Assembly: GCA_027257055.1 (NCBI GenBank) | Contig: JAPVLO010000179.1 | Span: forward strand, 806,001-870,000 | Direction: 5' to 3' | DNA from: Cephalopachus bancanus | Lineage: Eukaryota; Chordata; Mammalia; Primates; Tarsiidae | Length of the DNA: 64,000 nt | Shown here: piece after piece, positions 1 through 11,188 of the stretch | Layout: each line of letters opens with the position of its first letter | Position numbering within the stretch: the stretch's first letter is position 1 | Made by a program: the position numbers and the translations under genes | Notes under the pieces: model-generated | Database searches by the model: none | The model's input: the letters and a program-made list of their open reading frames with translations, nothing else | Told to the model about the DNA's origin: nothing

Positions 1-613
1 ATCATAAAAAATACTGAAAAAATAAAAATAATATTTAAATGACTTTATTTCGTTTGTTTAGACCCCCAAAAAACCCACAAAAACTTCTCTAACTTGTTTT
101 TATCTTAAAAATAGCAAAAATTCTCTCCAGAGAGGCGCTTGCATTCCAGGGTGATAGAGACAGTACAGTGACTCTCTCTGGAGGGGAGCTTGCAGTGCAG
201 CCCCTGGTGAGACTGAGGGTCTCGTAGGTTCAGTGCTCCTGAACTGTGGCACAGACCCACTGTCTGGGATGCCTCCCCCACACCTGTCTGCACAGAGTGC
301 CCATGGGGCTTGGAGGATAAGAGGAAGCAATTCACAATAAACTGCCTAAATCCACTAGGCTCTTTGTTTTCTTCATGGCCAGATCTGTGGAAGGGCCGTG
401 AGTCAGCCCCAGTGCCGTGAGTCAGCCTCAGTGCCCACTTGCCTGTTCAGGACCTGCTGCTTGGTTGCTTGTCGCTCTTGGGTGAAAACCTTTTCATTTA
501 TTTTGCCAATAAATGAAATATTTTCTATATTTCATATTTGAAACAGTTCTGTATATATTGTGCATACAAATCCTTCGTCATTTACATGTGTTTATTATGT
601 GTTTGCAAATAAT
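1..613. other. Unassigned sequence with small tandem repeats
   Basis: No gene is recognised. There are two diverged ~60-bp units near 120-230 and a 19-bp tandem repeat with two TGAGTCA (AP-1 type) motifs at 399-405 and 418-424. The rest is AT-rich unique sequence. Confidence 0.5.
399..424 (+). promoter_or_regulatory. Tandem AP-1-type motifs
   Basis: Two TGAGTCA motifs 19 bp apart inside a duplicated GTGAGTCAGCCnCAGTGCC unit. Function unproven. Confidence 0.35.
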
Positions 614-624
614 AACCCAAACTC

Positions 625-862
625 TTTTTTTTTCCTGAGTTGGAGTCTCATTCCGTTGCCCAGGCTGGAATGCCTTGGCATGCTCACAATCACCCCAGCG
701 TGGATCTGCTGGGCGCCAGCAATCCTTCGGCCTCAGCTTTCCAAGTAGCCAGAACTACAGGTGGATGCTACCACACCTGGCTGATTTATTTAAAATTTAT
801 TTATTGTAGAGATGAGGTCTCACCAAGTTGCCCAGGCTGGTCTCAAACCTGCAGGCTCAGGC
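625..862 (-). mobile_element. Alu, 5' truncated
   Basis: Antisense Alu with left poly-T. It ends where a copy of ACCCAAACT begins (864-873); the same word lies at 614-623 and 1073-1082. Confidence 0.85.
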
Positions 863-872
863 AAACCCAAAC

Positions 873-1072
873 TTTTTTTTTTTTGAGTGAGCAGCTGACC
901 TTCCAAGTAGCTGGAACTATAGGCGCGCGCTACCACACCCGGCTGATTTTTGATTTATTGTAGAGATGAGGTCTCGCCAAGTTGCCCAGGCGGGTCTTGA
1001 ACCCGCGGGCTCAGGCAATCACCTCGGCCTCCCAAAGTGCTGGGATTACAGGCTGAGCCACCGAGCCCGGCC
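873..1072 (-). mobile_element. Alu with internal deletion
   Basis: Poly-T, then a jump to TTCCAAGTAGCTGGAACT, then a near-consensus other half. Shares its target duplication with the Alu to its left. Confidence 0.85.
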
Positions 1073-1106
1073 ACCCAAACTCTTTTTAAAGAAAATAACA
1101 TTTAGA

Positions 1107-1408
<302 letters not shown>

Positions 1409-1548
1409 TTAGAAATAAAAATACGTAAACCATAAGTGTACAGCTTGATGAATTAGCTTAAAGTGAATATATCCAAGTTTCAACAAGCAAGAGAACATTG
1501 CTAGCAGCCCAGAAGCTTCCTGTGCCTTCACTAGAGGTGGTCACTCTT

Positions 1549-1811
1549 CTTTTTTTTTTTTTTTTTGAGTCCCAGTGTCTTACTCTGTTGCCCAGGCTGG
1601 AGTGCAGTGGCACAATCATGGCTTATTGCAACCTCAACAGCCTGGGCTCAGGCGGTCCTTCTCAGCCTCGACCTACTCCTGGGCTCAAGTGATCCTTCTG
1701 CCTCAGCCTCCCAAGTAACCAGGACTAAAGGCAGGCGCCACCACACCCAGCTAGTGTTTTTTTTTTTTTTTTTTTTTTGTAGGGACCAAGTCTTGCTATA
1801 TTGCCCGGGCT
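1549..1811 (-). mobile_element. Alu, older, 5' truncated
   Basis: Antisense, begins poly-T and keeps the second T-run at the linker. A 12-base L1 remnant separates it from the next Alu. Confidence 0.85.
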
Positions 1812-1825
1812 TGTTCTTCTGACTT

Positions 1826-2438
1826 TTTTTTTTTTTTTTGAGTTGGAGTCTCACTCTGTCGCCCAGATTGGGGTGCAGTGGCCGCTCCCGGCCACCGCAG
1901 CCTCAACCTGCTGGGCTCCGGCGATCCTTCCACCTCAGCCTTCCAAGTAGCTGGAACTACAGGTGCGCGCTACCACGCCTGGCTAGTTTTTTATTTTTTT
2001 TTATTTTTTATTTTTTATTTATTTATTTATATTTTTGAGTTGGAGTCTCACTCTGTCACCAGACTGGAGTGCAGTGGCCGCTCCCGCCACCGCAGCCTCG
2101 ACCTCGCTCCGGCCATCTTCGCTTAGCTTCAAGTGGGCTGGAATTATTAAGGCCGGTGCTGCTTCCACTTTCGTTCGATTTTGTTTATGATTACTGCTAG
2201 AGATGAGCGTTTGCTGCCAGTGTGGTCTCGAACCCATGCTGGCAATTCACTCACCTCAGCCTCCCAAAGGCGCGGGATTACAGGCTGAGCCACCGAGCCC
2301 GGCTCTAGTTTTTTATTTATTATAGAGATGAGGTCTTACCAAGTTGCCCAGGCAGGTCTCGAACCCGTGGTCTCAGGTAATCCACTCACCTCGGCCTCCC
2401 AAAGCACGGGATTACAGGCTAGACCACCAAGCCCGGCC
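1826..2438 (-). mobile_element. Alu split by a nested Alu
   Basis: Halves at 1826-1993 and 2304-2438, with TTCTTCTGACTTTT duplication at the outer ends (about 1813-1827 and 2440-2453). The inner Alu entered at its A-rich linker. Confidence 0.85.
1994..2303 (-). mobile_element. Nested Alu with scrambled middle
   Basis: Near-consensus at both ends, but 2104-2235 is unusually disrupted by small indels and substitutions (see findings). CTAGTTTTTTATT flanks it on both sides. Confidence 0.8.
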
Positions 2439-3172
2439 ATTCTTCTGACTTTTAATGCTATAAGTTAGGTTTGCCTGTTTTGAACTTTATATAAATGGAA
2501 TCATTCAGGGTGTTTTCTTTTGTGTCTTGCCTCTTTTGTTCGATATTATGTTTATGAGTCTCAAACATGCATATTTATATAGCTGTATTGCATTCATTTT
2601 CATTGCTGTGTATTAATAGAATTCCATTTTGTGACTGCTACAATTTGTTCTTTTCAGTGTTCATGGTTGTTTCAGTTGTTTGCATTTGGGGACTATTACG
2701 AGTAATACTGCTTCCATAAATATGCACAATTATTATCTATCAATTTAAAAAGAATAATGTTGCTATGAACATTTTTGCTGCACATGTGCATGCAGTTCTG
2801 TTGGCTATAGTTTTAGTAGATAAAACAAAATTAGTTTTCCAAAATGATGGCTGTGACAAATTATCCTGCTACCAAATTATGTGAGAGTTACTGTCCTCCA
2901 ACATATGACATTCTTCCATATAAATTATAAAACCAGCCTAAGTTCCAATAAACACACACACCCACACAGAAAATACACATATAGTTTAGAATGTGCACTG
3001 AATCTCCCTCTCTCCTTCCTTCCCTCTGTAGAATTAACATAGTCAGTATTAGTTTTCTAAAACATTTAAATTCCTACATAGTTCAGAAGGATAGATGTTC
3101 TTGAAATTTTTTATTCTCATAAGGCAGTTTTTAATTTATTAGGTCCATGGACCCTTTTAAGAATAAAATGTA

Positions 3173-3461
3173 GGCCAGGCTTGGTGGTTCAGCCTATAAT
3201 CCCAGCACTTTGGGAGGCCGAGGCGAGTGAGCCCATGGGTTCGAGACCAGTCCGGGCAGCCTGGCAAGACCTTGTCTCTACAATCAAATAAAAAATAGTT
3301 GGACGTGGTAGCACGCGTCTATAGTTCTGGCTACTCAGAAGGCTGAGGCGGAAGGATCACTGGAGTCCAAAAAGTTGCTGCTGGGGTGGCCATGAGCATG
3401 CATGCCACTGCACTCAAGCCTGGGAAAAGGAGTGAGACTCCAATTCAAAAAAAAAGAAAAA
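3173..3461 (+). mobile_element. Alu
   Basis: Flanked by GAATAAAATGTA and GAGTAAAATGTA. Confidence 0.9.
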
Positions 3462-3682
3462 AGAGTAAAATGTATAGACATTCTCCTCTATAAAGTGCAT
3501 TATGCACAAATGCCCAGAAAGCTCTACTTGAGCTACCAAGGAGACACACAACCTCAGAAACCCATTAGTTCATGGACCCCCAGGTCAAGGACTCCTTCAT
3601 AGGGCATAGGCCCTGGCAGATCAACTACTCTGAAGAGGTCTTTCAGTTCTGTTTCCTGCCTTTTGATTTTCCCCCTTGTTTT

Positions 3683-3928
3683 CTTTTTTTTCTTTTTTTG
3701 AGTTGGAGTCTCACTCTGTCGCCCAGACTGGAGTGCAATGGCTGTTCCTGGCCACCGCAGCCTTGACCTGCTGGGCTCCGGCGATCCTTCCGCCTCAGCC
3801 TTCCAAGTAGCTGGAACTACAGGAGTGCACTACCACACCCGGCTAATTTTTGATTTATTGTAGAGATGAGGTCTCGCCAAGTTGCTCAGGCAATCCACTC
3901 ACCTCAGCCTCCCAAAGGCAGGGGATTA
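3683..3928 (-). mobile_element. Alu, 5' truncated
   Basis: Flanked by CCCCTTGTTTTC copies (about 3671-3682 and 3929-3940). Confidence 0.9.
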
Positions 3929-4230
3929 CCCCTTGTTTTCAATGGAGAAAAGTCCCAACTTCTGACCTTGAAAGAATAATACTCATTTCAAGGCATGAAG
4001 AGTCAACTCCTGCATGCTGGCCTCGGGGGCTGGACAGCATCCAAGCTGAGATCATCTTTCTCTTGTGGCACCTCCTTTCTCCCTCCTCCTCTCTTTATGG
4101 GACCCTCGGCTCTGTGCCCTCCTGGCTGGTGTTGCCTATGGTACCAACTCATGCATATCCATCATGGCTGCACAGCCCAATACGCCATCCACCAGCTGCT
4201 GGCTCAGTTTCTCTTTCCCATCTCTACCTT

Positions 4231-4522
4231 TCTTTTTTTTTTTTTTGAGTGGAGTCTCACTGCCACCCAGGCTGGAGGGCAGTGGCACGCTCGTGGCCAC
4301 CGCAGCCTTGACCTGCTGGGCTCCAGTGATCCTTCCACCTCAGCCTTCCAAGCAGCTGGAACTACACGTGCGCGCTACCACACCCAGCTAATTTTTTTAT
4401 TTATTGTAGAGATGTGGTCTCGCCAAGTTGCTTGGGTGGGTCTTGAACCTGTGGGCTCAGGCAATTCACTCACCTCAGCCTCCCAAAGCGCTGGGATTAC
4501 AGGCTGAACCACCGAGCCCAGC
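4231..4522 (-). mobile_element. Alu
   Basis: Full dimer, flanks CCATCTCTACCT and CCATCGCTACAT. Confidence 0.9.
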
Positions 4523-5076
4523 CCATCGCTACATCTCAAGAGGGAACCGTCACTCCAATTTCCACATTTCCAGAGGGAAAAAATATATATAATTGGTCAA
4601 GTCATGAACCAATGGGAGGGTCAAGTATTATACAGCCCAAACACTCCGGCTCTGGCTGCCATTAGAATTACCCAGAATATAGACAACTGGCCCTGACTCC
4701 ACCAAATTAAATCAGTGTCTTGGGACAGGGACCAGACATGGGTGCATTTTAATTTTTCTCAAGTAATTCTGATGCTCAGAGAATGTTATATAGGCCAACG
4801 GCTGTGGACAGGCAAACAGTGCAAAATATGTCATATTGAAATGTATAGGAGAGCCATCTTTATGTAAAAATGTATAAGGGAATAGAAGATTCTGCAAAAC
4901 AAAACCTAGAAAAGATTCATCTGTCGTGACCTGTTAAGTTCAGAGCACTTGGAGCAAGTAGGCCTTTTCCATATTCCATCCAAACCACCCTCTAGCCAGG
5001 AATGAGAGACAAAAATGAGGTCCTCACCCTCACACTACCTGATTTAATTTTTTGCTTTTTAAAAAGTAAATCCATA
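4523..5076. other. Unassigned unique sequence
   Basis: No gene or recognised repeat. A short open frame on the minus strand (4712-4897) has no recognisable family. Confidence 0.5.
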
Positions 5077-5335
5077 GCCAGGCTCGGTGGCTCAGCCTGT
5101 AATCCCGCGCCTTTGGGAGGCTGAGGTGAGTGGATTGCCTGAGCCCGCGGGTTCGAGACCCGCCTGGGCAGCGAGACCTCATCTCTACAATAAATCAAAA
5201 AATCAGCCGGGCGTGGTAGCGCATGCCTGCAGTTCCGGCTACCTGGAAGGCTGAGGCGGAAGGATCGCCAGAGCCCAGCAGGTCGACGCTGGGGTGGCCA
5301 TGAGTGTGCCACTGCACTCCAGCCTGCACAACGGG
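5077..5335 (+). mobile_element. Alu, 3' end lost
   Basis: Near-consensus dimer that stops after CACTCCAGCCTGCACAAC without an A-tail. Confidence 0.88.
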
Positions 5336-5475
5336 CATGTATTCATGATATCATCACCACAAACAAGATAATAAACATATCCATCACCTCCAAGAGTTCT
5401 TATATCCGCTTTTCCTTCCTCCCTTTTTCTTTCTCTCCTCTCTCTCCTTCCCTCCCCCACCTTCCTTCTCTTCTT

Positions 5476-5766
5476 TTTTTTTTGAGTTGGAGTCTCACTG
5501 TCACCCAGACTGGAGTGCAGTGGCTGCTCCCGGCCACCGCAGCCTCAACCTGCTGGGCTCCGGCAATCCTTCCGCCTCTGCCTTCCAAGTAGCTGGAACT
5601 ACAGCCGCGCGCTACCACGCTTGGCTAGTTTTTTTTTAATTTATTTATTGTAGAAATGAGGTCTCGCCAAGTTGCCCAAGCGGGTCTCGAACCCGGGGGC
5701 TCAGGCAATCCATTCACCTTAGCCTCCCAAAGGCGCGGGATTACAGGTTGAGCCACCGAGCCGGAC
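5476..5766 (-). mobile_element. Alu
   Basis: Flanked by TTCTCTTCTTT on both sides. It has the lineage-type GGGTCTCGAACCCGGGGGCTC. Confidence 0.9.
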
Positions 5767-5827
5767 CTTCTCTTCTTTATTGTGATAAGAACACTTAGCA
5801 TGTGATCTACCGTCTTTAGTTTTTGGG

Positions 5828-6089
5828 TTTTTTTTGAGTTGGAGTCTCACTCCATTGCCCAGGCTGGAGCGCTCACAGCCATCGCAGCCTCGACTTGCTG
5901 GGCTTAGGAAATCCTTCCACCTCGGCTTTCCAAGTAGTCAGAACTACAGGCACATGCCACCACGCCCAGCTAACTTTCTGATTTATTGTAGAGATGCGGT
6001 CTCTCCAAGTCTCCTGGACTGGTCTGGAATCTGTGGGCTCAGGCAATCCACTTGTCTCAGTCTCCCAAAGTGCTGGGATTACAGGCTGA
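5828..6089 (-). mobile_element. Alu, 5' end lost
   Basis: Antisense dimer ending at GGGATTACAGGCTGA. Confidence 0.88.
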
Positions 6090-6221
6090 TACTTTCTTAA
6101 GTTAAATGCACAACATCATATTGTTAACTATAGGAACTATGTTCTCGAATTTCTTATTTTCTTTCTTCCATTTTCTCACCATAAGATTGGGCTACACTAC
6201 TTATTTCTGTCTCTTACTAGA

Positions 6222-6385
6222 ATGAGCTTTTGGGAAACTCATTAACCCTCTGTGTGCCTCAGTGCCAGAGTTCTTCCATTGTAAAATGGGGATAATAATG
6301 GTACCTATCTTTTTTCCATTTATATGATTATTTGATTTAACAAGCAATATAGCACTGAGGATTGCCAGACGTTGTTGTAAACATG
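6222..6385 (+). mobile_element. MIR fragment
   Basis: TTAACCCTCTGTGTGCCTCA followed by CATTGTAAAATGGGGATAAT matches the MIR core region. Confidence 0.7.
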
Positions 6386-6459
6386 AATCACAAATATCAA
6401 TGTATTTCATCCCAACAGAACTTTGAAGACTGAAAACTGTCAGAATCAAAAAATTGTCA

Positions 6460-6765
6460 AGACTGGGCATGGCAGCTCACACCTGTAATCCCAGCACTTT
6501 GGGAGGTGGGAGTGAGAAGATCGCCTGAACCCACAGGTTCAAGACCAACCTGGACAACTTGGTAAGGTTGTATCTCTACAATAAATCAAAAATATTAGCT
6601 GGGCGTGGTGGTGCATGCCTGTGATTCCAGCTACTTGGAAGGCTGAGATGGAAGGATTGCCTGAACCCAACAGGTCAAGGCTGCAGTGGCCATGAGCATG
6701 TCACTGCACTCCAGCCTGGGTGACAGAGTGAAACTCTGTCTCAAAAAAAAAAACACACACACAAA
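6460..6765 (+). mobile_element. Alu, older type
   Basis: Full dimer with an A-tail turning into (CA)n. It hides the left end of the ERVL-type LTR. Confidence 0.88.
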
Positions 6766-7199
6766 AACTAGCATCAAAGTGGAGCCACTCCTGTTAAAAA
6801 CCATAACAAATAGAGAACTGGGGAAAGCCATGAAGGGAATGCAAGCTGGAATAAGAACTATCACAAGAAACTGCAAAACGCAAAACCCACAGCCTTGCAC
6901 AAAAATCATCTCAACCTCACCAAAAAACAAAATTATTCTGTAAGGTCATGTGCCCAACAATTGCCTGTTCGACTGCAAATTGGCACCATTTTTGTTATTA
7001 ATCCTTATAGCCAAGAATAATTATCTCAAAAATAACTATGCAATGCTCCACACTTTTCCTTTAAAAACTTTTGTCTTCCTTTACCTCCGAATATACACAT
7101 AGTTTGCTATGGCACATGTATTCTCATTGCAATGAGAATACATGTGCCATGTATTCATTTTCTTTTGGAGAATCTCTCTATTTGTTATTTAAGTTGACA
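6766..7199 (+). mobile_element. Probable ERVL-type 5' LTR (5' end uncertain)
   Basis: The segment ends ..TTATTTAAGTTGACA, three bases before a tRNA-Leu-type primer-binding site, as expected for the 3' end of a 5' LTR. It contains CTTTTGTCTTCCTTTACCTC and a large palindrome (7109-7150). The left boundary is obscured by the Alu at 6460-6765. Family assignment is from general memory of ERVL/MLT2-like LTRs and is tentative. Confidence 0.5.
7109..7150. repeat. 42-bp perfect palindrome
   Basis: Two 21-base arms with no spacer, centred between 7129 and 7130 (..TCATTG|CAATGA..). It sits near the 3' end of the ERVL-type LTR. Confidence 0.95.
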
Positions 7200-7202
7200 T
7201 AA

Positions 7203-7220
7203 TGGTGTCAGAAGTGGGAT
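7203..7220 (+). promoter_or_regulatory. Retroviral primer-binding site (tRNA-Leu type)
   Basis: TGGTGTCAGAAGTGGGAT is complementary, with one mismatch, to the 3' end of tRNA-Leu(CAG) including CCA. ERVL-type elements use this primer. It is the strongest evidence that the flanking DNA is a provirus in plus orientation. Confidence 0.65.
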
Positions 7221-7634
7221 CAAAGTAAGCTCACTCAGACGAATCAGTGGCCCCTGAAATTGAGTGAAGTACCAGTGGAGCTATTTTTGCTATCCACTTT
7301 TATGAGTCACCTTTTCTGCCCTGGTGAATGACCTCTTAGATTTTTGGATTACCCCCATTTGGTGAGCTTTTTTTTTTTTTTTTTTTTTAACTTTATTTGG
7401 GATCTGATTTGATTATAAGTCCTTTTTTATTTTACAAATTTGATTATAAAAGCTTGCATTCCTTTGGGAACTACAAAGGATTTTTTGTTTGTTTGTTTGA
7501 TTTTGGTATAAGGATTGTGTTCTTCAGATTTGAGTACTCTGACTTCTACAGAATTTATATTTTATTTGTGAGGCATATCTTCTCTGGTAAATTTGCTTTT
7601 ATTTCTGCATGCCTGGTTTAATATCTGATCTACA

Positions 7635-7928
7635 GCAGGGCTCAGTGGCTCAGCCTGTAATCCTGCGCCTTTGGGAGGCTGAGGTGAGTGGATTGCCTGA
7701 GCCTGCGGGTTCGAGACCCACCTGGGCAGCGTAGACCTCATCTCTACAGTAAATCAAAAAATCAGCTGGGCGTGGTAGCGCATGCCTGTAATTCCGGCTA
7801 CTCGGAAGGCTGAGGTGGAAGGATCACTGGAGCCTGGCAGGTCGAGGCTGCGGTGGCTGGGAGCGGCCACTGCACTCCACTCTGGGCGACAGAGTGAGAC
7901 TCCAACTCAAAAAAAAAAAACAAAAAAC
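7635..7928 (+). mobile_element. Alu, young
   Basis: Near-consensus with a perfect 15-bp duplication AATATCTGATCTACA at 7620-7634 and 7929-7943. Confidence 0.93.
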
Positions 7929-8809
7929 AATATCTGATCTACACGTCTGGGTTAACATTTTTGTGAGTACTCTGATTTTGGGTTTCATTTTGGTTTTGTT
8001 ACACACATCTGGAAATGCATTTACTCTTTTTAACAGGGATTCTTTCCTCCCCTTGCTTGCTTCTGAATATCTTCCAAGAGCAAAAAGCAGCATTCTTAAT
8101 GTTGAGTATTAGATTATCTATTGGAGCAAGTAAAATTTAGCCTTGTGAACAGGTACCGTTTTGCCAGAAATATAATTTTGTCCTACTGTCTTTTATAAAC
8201 TGACAATTGTATTACTATATTTTACTGTCTCAGAACTAAAATTCTAAAATGAAAACTATAAGATGTGTGTGTGTGTGTTTATGTGTGTTTGCACATGTGT
8301 CTACATGGCAAAATCTGGCATGGTCAGTCATAAATCTCCTTAGGAACTCTATTCATATTAGCTTAGATAAATGAGTGCTCAAATAAAATGTATTTTAATT
8401 AACTCAAGTAGCTTTTAGTTCATGTGACTTAAATAAATATTTGATAAATAACTGGTTTTAAATTTGTTGATAAAATGAAAATAGTGTTTTCACAGTTGCC
8501 AACTATATGTTTTTGCCTGGATTTACTGGTCAGACAGGATTATGTTGATCTCTGCTAGATGTTTAAAGGTCAAAAAGTCATAAATCCAGCCTAAAAGTAG
8601 AATAATCATATAACTTTTTCATAAATAAGCCTGATTTAATATTACCAGTTGAATAAAGACAACTGAATCTTGTGAGTTGTTGACAAAATATCCACATATT
8701 TAACTTTAATGTTTTTACTTAAGGGAACACCTGATTTTTATAATTTATAAAAATTGTTAACAGGGAATAACTGGAAATGATGAGCAGCTTTGTCTTATGT
8801 CTCAGTTTT

Positions 8810-9106
8810 GTTTTGTTTTTTTTTGAGTTGGAGTCTCACTCAGTCACCCAGTCTGGAGTTTAGTGGCCGCTCACAGCCACCGCAGCCTCAACCTGCTGGG
8901 CTCCGGTGATCCTTCCGCCTCAGTCTTCCAAGTAGCTGGAACTACAGGCGAATGTTACCATGCCCGGCTAATTTTTTTTTTTGATTTATTGTAGAGATGA
9001 GGTCTCACCAAGTTGCCCAGGCAGGTCTCGAACCCGCGGGCTCAGGCAATTCACTCACCTCAGCCTCCCAAAGCACGGGATTACAGGCTGAGCCACTGAG
9101 CCCAGT
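8810..9106 (-). mobile_element. Alu
   Basis: Flanked by TATGTCTCAGTTTT and CATATCTCAGTTTT. Confidence 0.9.
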
Positions 9107-9206
9107 CATATCTCAGTTTTTGTAAGTCATGTAGGTATAATTGTTTTAAAAAAATAAATGAATTAGGTAAATATAAATGGGATGAACATTTTGATTTATT
9201 TAATTA

Positions 9207-9493
9207 CTATTTTTGAGGCAGGGTCTCATTCTGTCACCCGTACTGGCATGCACTGACTGATCACAGCTCACTGCAGCCTAAAATTCCTGAACTCAAGCAA
9301 TCCTTCCTTCTCAGCCTTCCAAGTAGCTGAAACTATAGGTGCATGCCACCACACTCAGCTCATTTTTTTTATTCTTTGTAAAGACAAGGTCTTGCTATGT
9401 TGTCTGGCTGGTCTCTAACTCCTGGCTCAAGCAATCTTCCCACACCAGCCTCCCAAAATCCCAGATTACAGGTGTGAACCACCACACCTGGCT
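9207..9493 (-). mobile_element. Alu, old (AluJ-like)
   Basis: Has the older GAGGCAGGGTCTCATTCTGT start and ATCACAGCTCACTGCAGCC. Confidence 0.85.
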
Positions 9494-10617
9494 ATTTATA
9501 CATGAACTTTTCATGTATTTGAAAAAACTTAAAACTATGTATATTAAATTAAATGATAGACACTTATTCAATGTCTGAGTCATTTCCAAGTAGATTAAAA
9601 TAGTGAAACATAAATTGTTGCACATAAATATGATTGTCCTTGGCTTTTAAAATTTTATTGAAAGGCTGAGTATATTTGAAACCATAATACACATAAAAAT
9701 TATGTTATGTGGAAACATTTTTCTAAAATTAGAAGATAGTTTTTGTCTATAAAATACTAATGTGACAGCTCAAAATTTCTGGATTCCCAGGATTTTACTA
9801 GAAATTAAGTTTACTAACAGTTGAAATTCTAATTATCATGTATAGAATTTAATTCTGTATACAAAGTGTACCAAAAAGTAAGATGTGTTTTTGATGGGAA
9901 AAATTGTAAGAAAGGCATAAAATGTGGTCTTTACTGAGGAAAATGAATAATTTTGTCTAAATATAGAGGTTATTAGAGGTTGTTTCAAAATACGGATTTA
10001 GGAAGGAAGTAGAAACAAGTTAGAAAATAGTAGAGAGAGCAAGATGTGAAGAAAGTTATAGGTTTAAATATATATTTTTGGTAAGGAAAGTTAAAACGAA
10101 AAGAGAATAAATTTCTAGAAGAAAGAACCTTGGGTGGTAAAATTTTGTCCCAAAGTAAAATGACTGGTTATTTAAGAAAGATGAAGTATAGAACATAACT
10201 AAAGACTTAAGCACATCGTGAAATGTTGGGAGCCAGCCGCGGAGGCCTGCCTGAGTGTTAGGGATCCAGGCAGTCTGCGGACCCTGAGACCACCAGGCTG
10301 GTTCAGGAGCTGAAGGCCCATTCCCTCCTCCTTTCCTTGTTGTTTAGCATTACCCACTGGCAGGGATTTTGACGATCTAAGCATGAATTTCTGAGAATAT
10401 GACGGGCATGGCTGACTCTAGGGATCCACTGTTCCCGCTTCTCACAGACTGCGGTTTCGGCTTTAAACCTAACACAGTTCAAACTCAGATCACATTTGGG
10501 AGTCTTATACATGATACAAGCTTCATTAGAAGATTTAAAAATATCTTTGTAGAATTAGTATATACATTTAGAGAGCTGTTTCCAGCTTTAGATGGTTATC
10601 TAGGGTTACCCGAAATG

Positions 10618-10693
10618 GCCCAGCACGAACTTTGGGCTGGGTCACATTCCTAAGGGCCCAGCGTCCATTTTGGACTGGGCCACATTCTTTAGG
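10618..10693 (+). repeat. Two ~38-bp tandem repeats in LTR U3
   Basis: Two diverged copies of a unit of the form GGCCCAGC..(ACTTTGG/ATTTTGG).CTGGG.CACATTC.TAAGG lie in the middle of the LTR, upstream of the 95-bp repeats. Confidence 0.65.
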
Positions 10694-10903
10694 AACTGGT
10701 CTGACCTATAATTAAGAGTTTTTTATAGTACAGGTAAAGTTAGCACAGAATAAGAAGGTATTAGGATTTAAGTCAGTCATTAGGTGTTGGGTATGCAAAA
10801 GTTTTAGAAGTTATTGACTATTAGGATTTTATGATATTAAAACTGTTGTATTGCTTTTGAGGAACATAAACCAAGCATAAAGAACAGTGAGATAATTTTG
10901 GGA

Positions 10904-11188
10904 TTGTCCTTCCTCATGCTTGGGGAAAACACCCTGGCGGGGACACCCAGACCCACCTGGCTTTGTGTTCATGTAAAACTTTTGTGATTTAATGAAGATT
11001 GTCCTTTCTCATGCTAAGGAAAACGCCTGGTAGGTGAGGACGCCCTCCACCCATCTGGCTTTGTGTTCATGTAAAACTCTTGTGTTTTGATTGGGGTCAT
11101 CCTTCCTCATTCCTAAGAAAATGCCTGGTGGGTGGGGGATGCCCCTCACCTACCTGGCTTTGTGCCCACGTGAAAGTCTTGTGATTTG
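10904..11188 (+). repeat. Three ~95-bp tandem repeats in LTR U3
   Basis: Units start at about 10904, 10999 and 11096. Each carries a TCCTTnCTCAT block, an AAAnGCCTGG-like block and (C)CTGGCTTTGTG..CA.GT followed by CTTGTG. They sit just upstream of the TATA-like box, the usual place of retroviral enhancer repeats. Confidence 0.75.

Larger units (their letters stand above)
1414..2880 (-). mobile_element. Old L1 3' region (antisense), split by Alus
   Basis: Segments 1414-1548 and 2439-about 2880 read on the plus strand as the reverse of an L1 3' end (GTACAGCTTGATGAATT, then AACTTTATATAAATGGAATC and TTGCTATGAACATTTTTGC). Alus at 1549-2438 separate them. Following sequence to 3172 is unassigned. 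Confidence 0.6.

Noticed and set aside
10399..10653. 84-codon frame in the U3 part of the solo LTR, considered because MMTV-like LTRs can encode a superantigen
   Set aside because: It is short, crosses the 38-bp repeat array and shows no recognisable superantigen feature.
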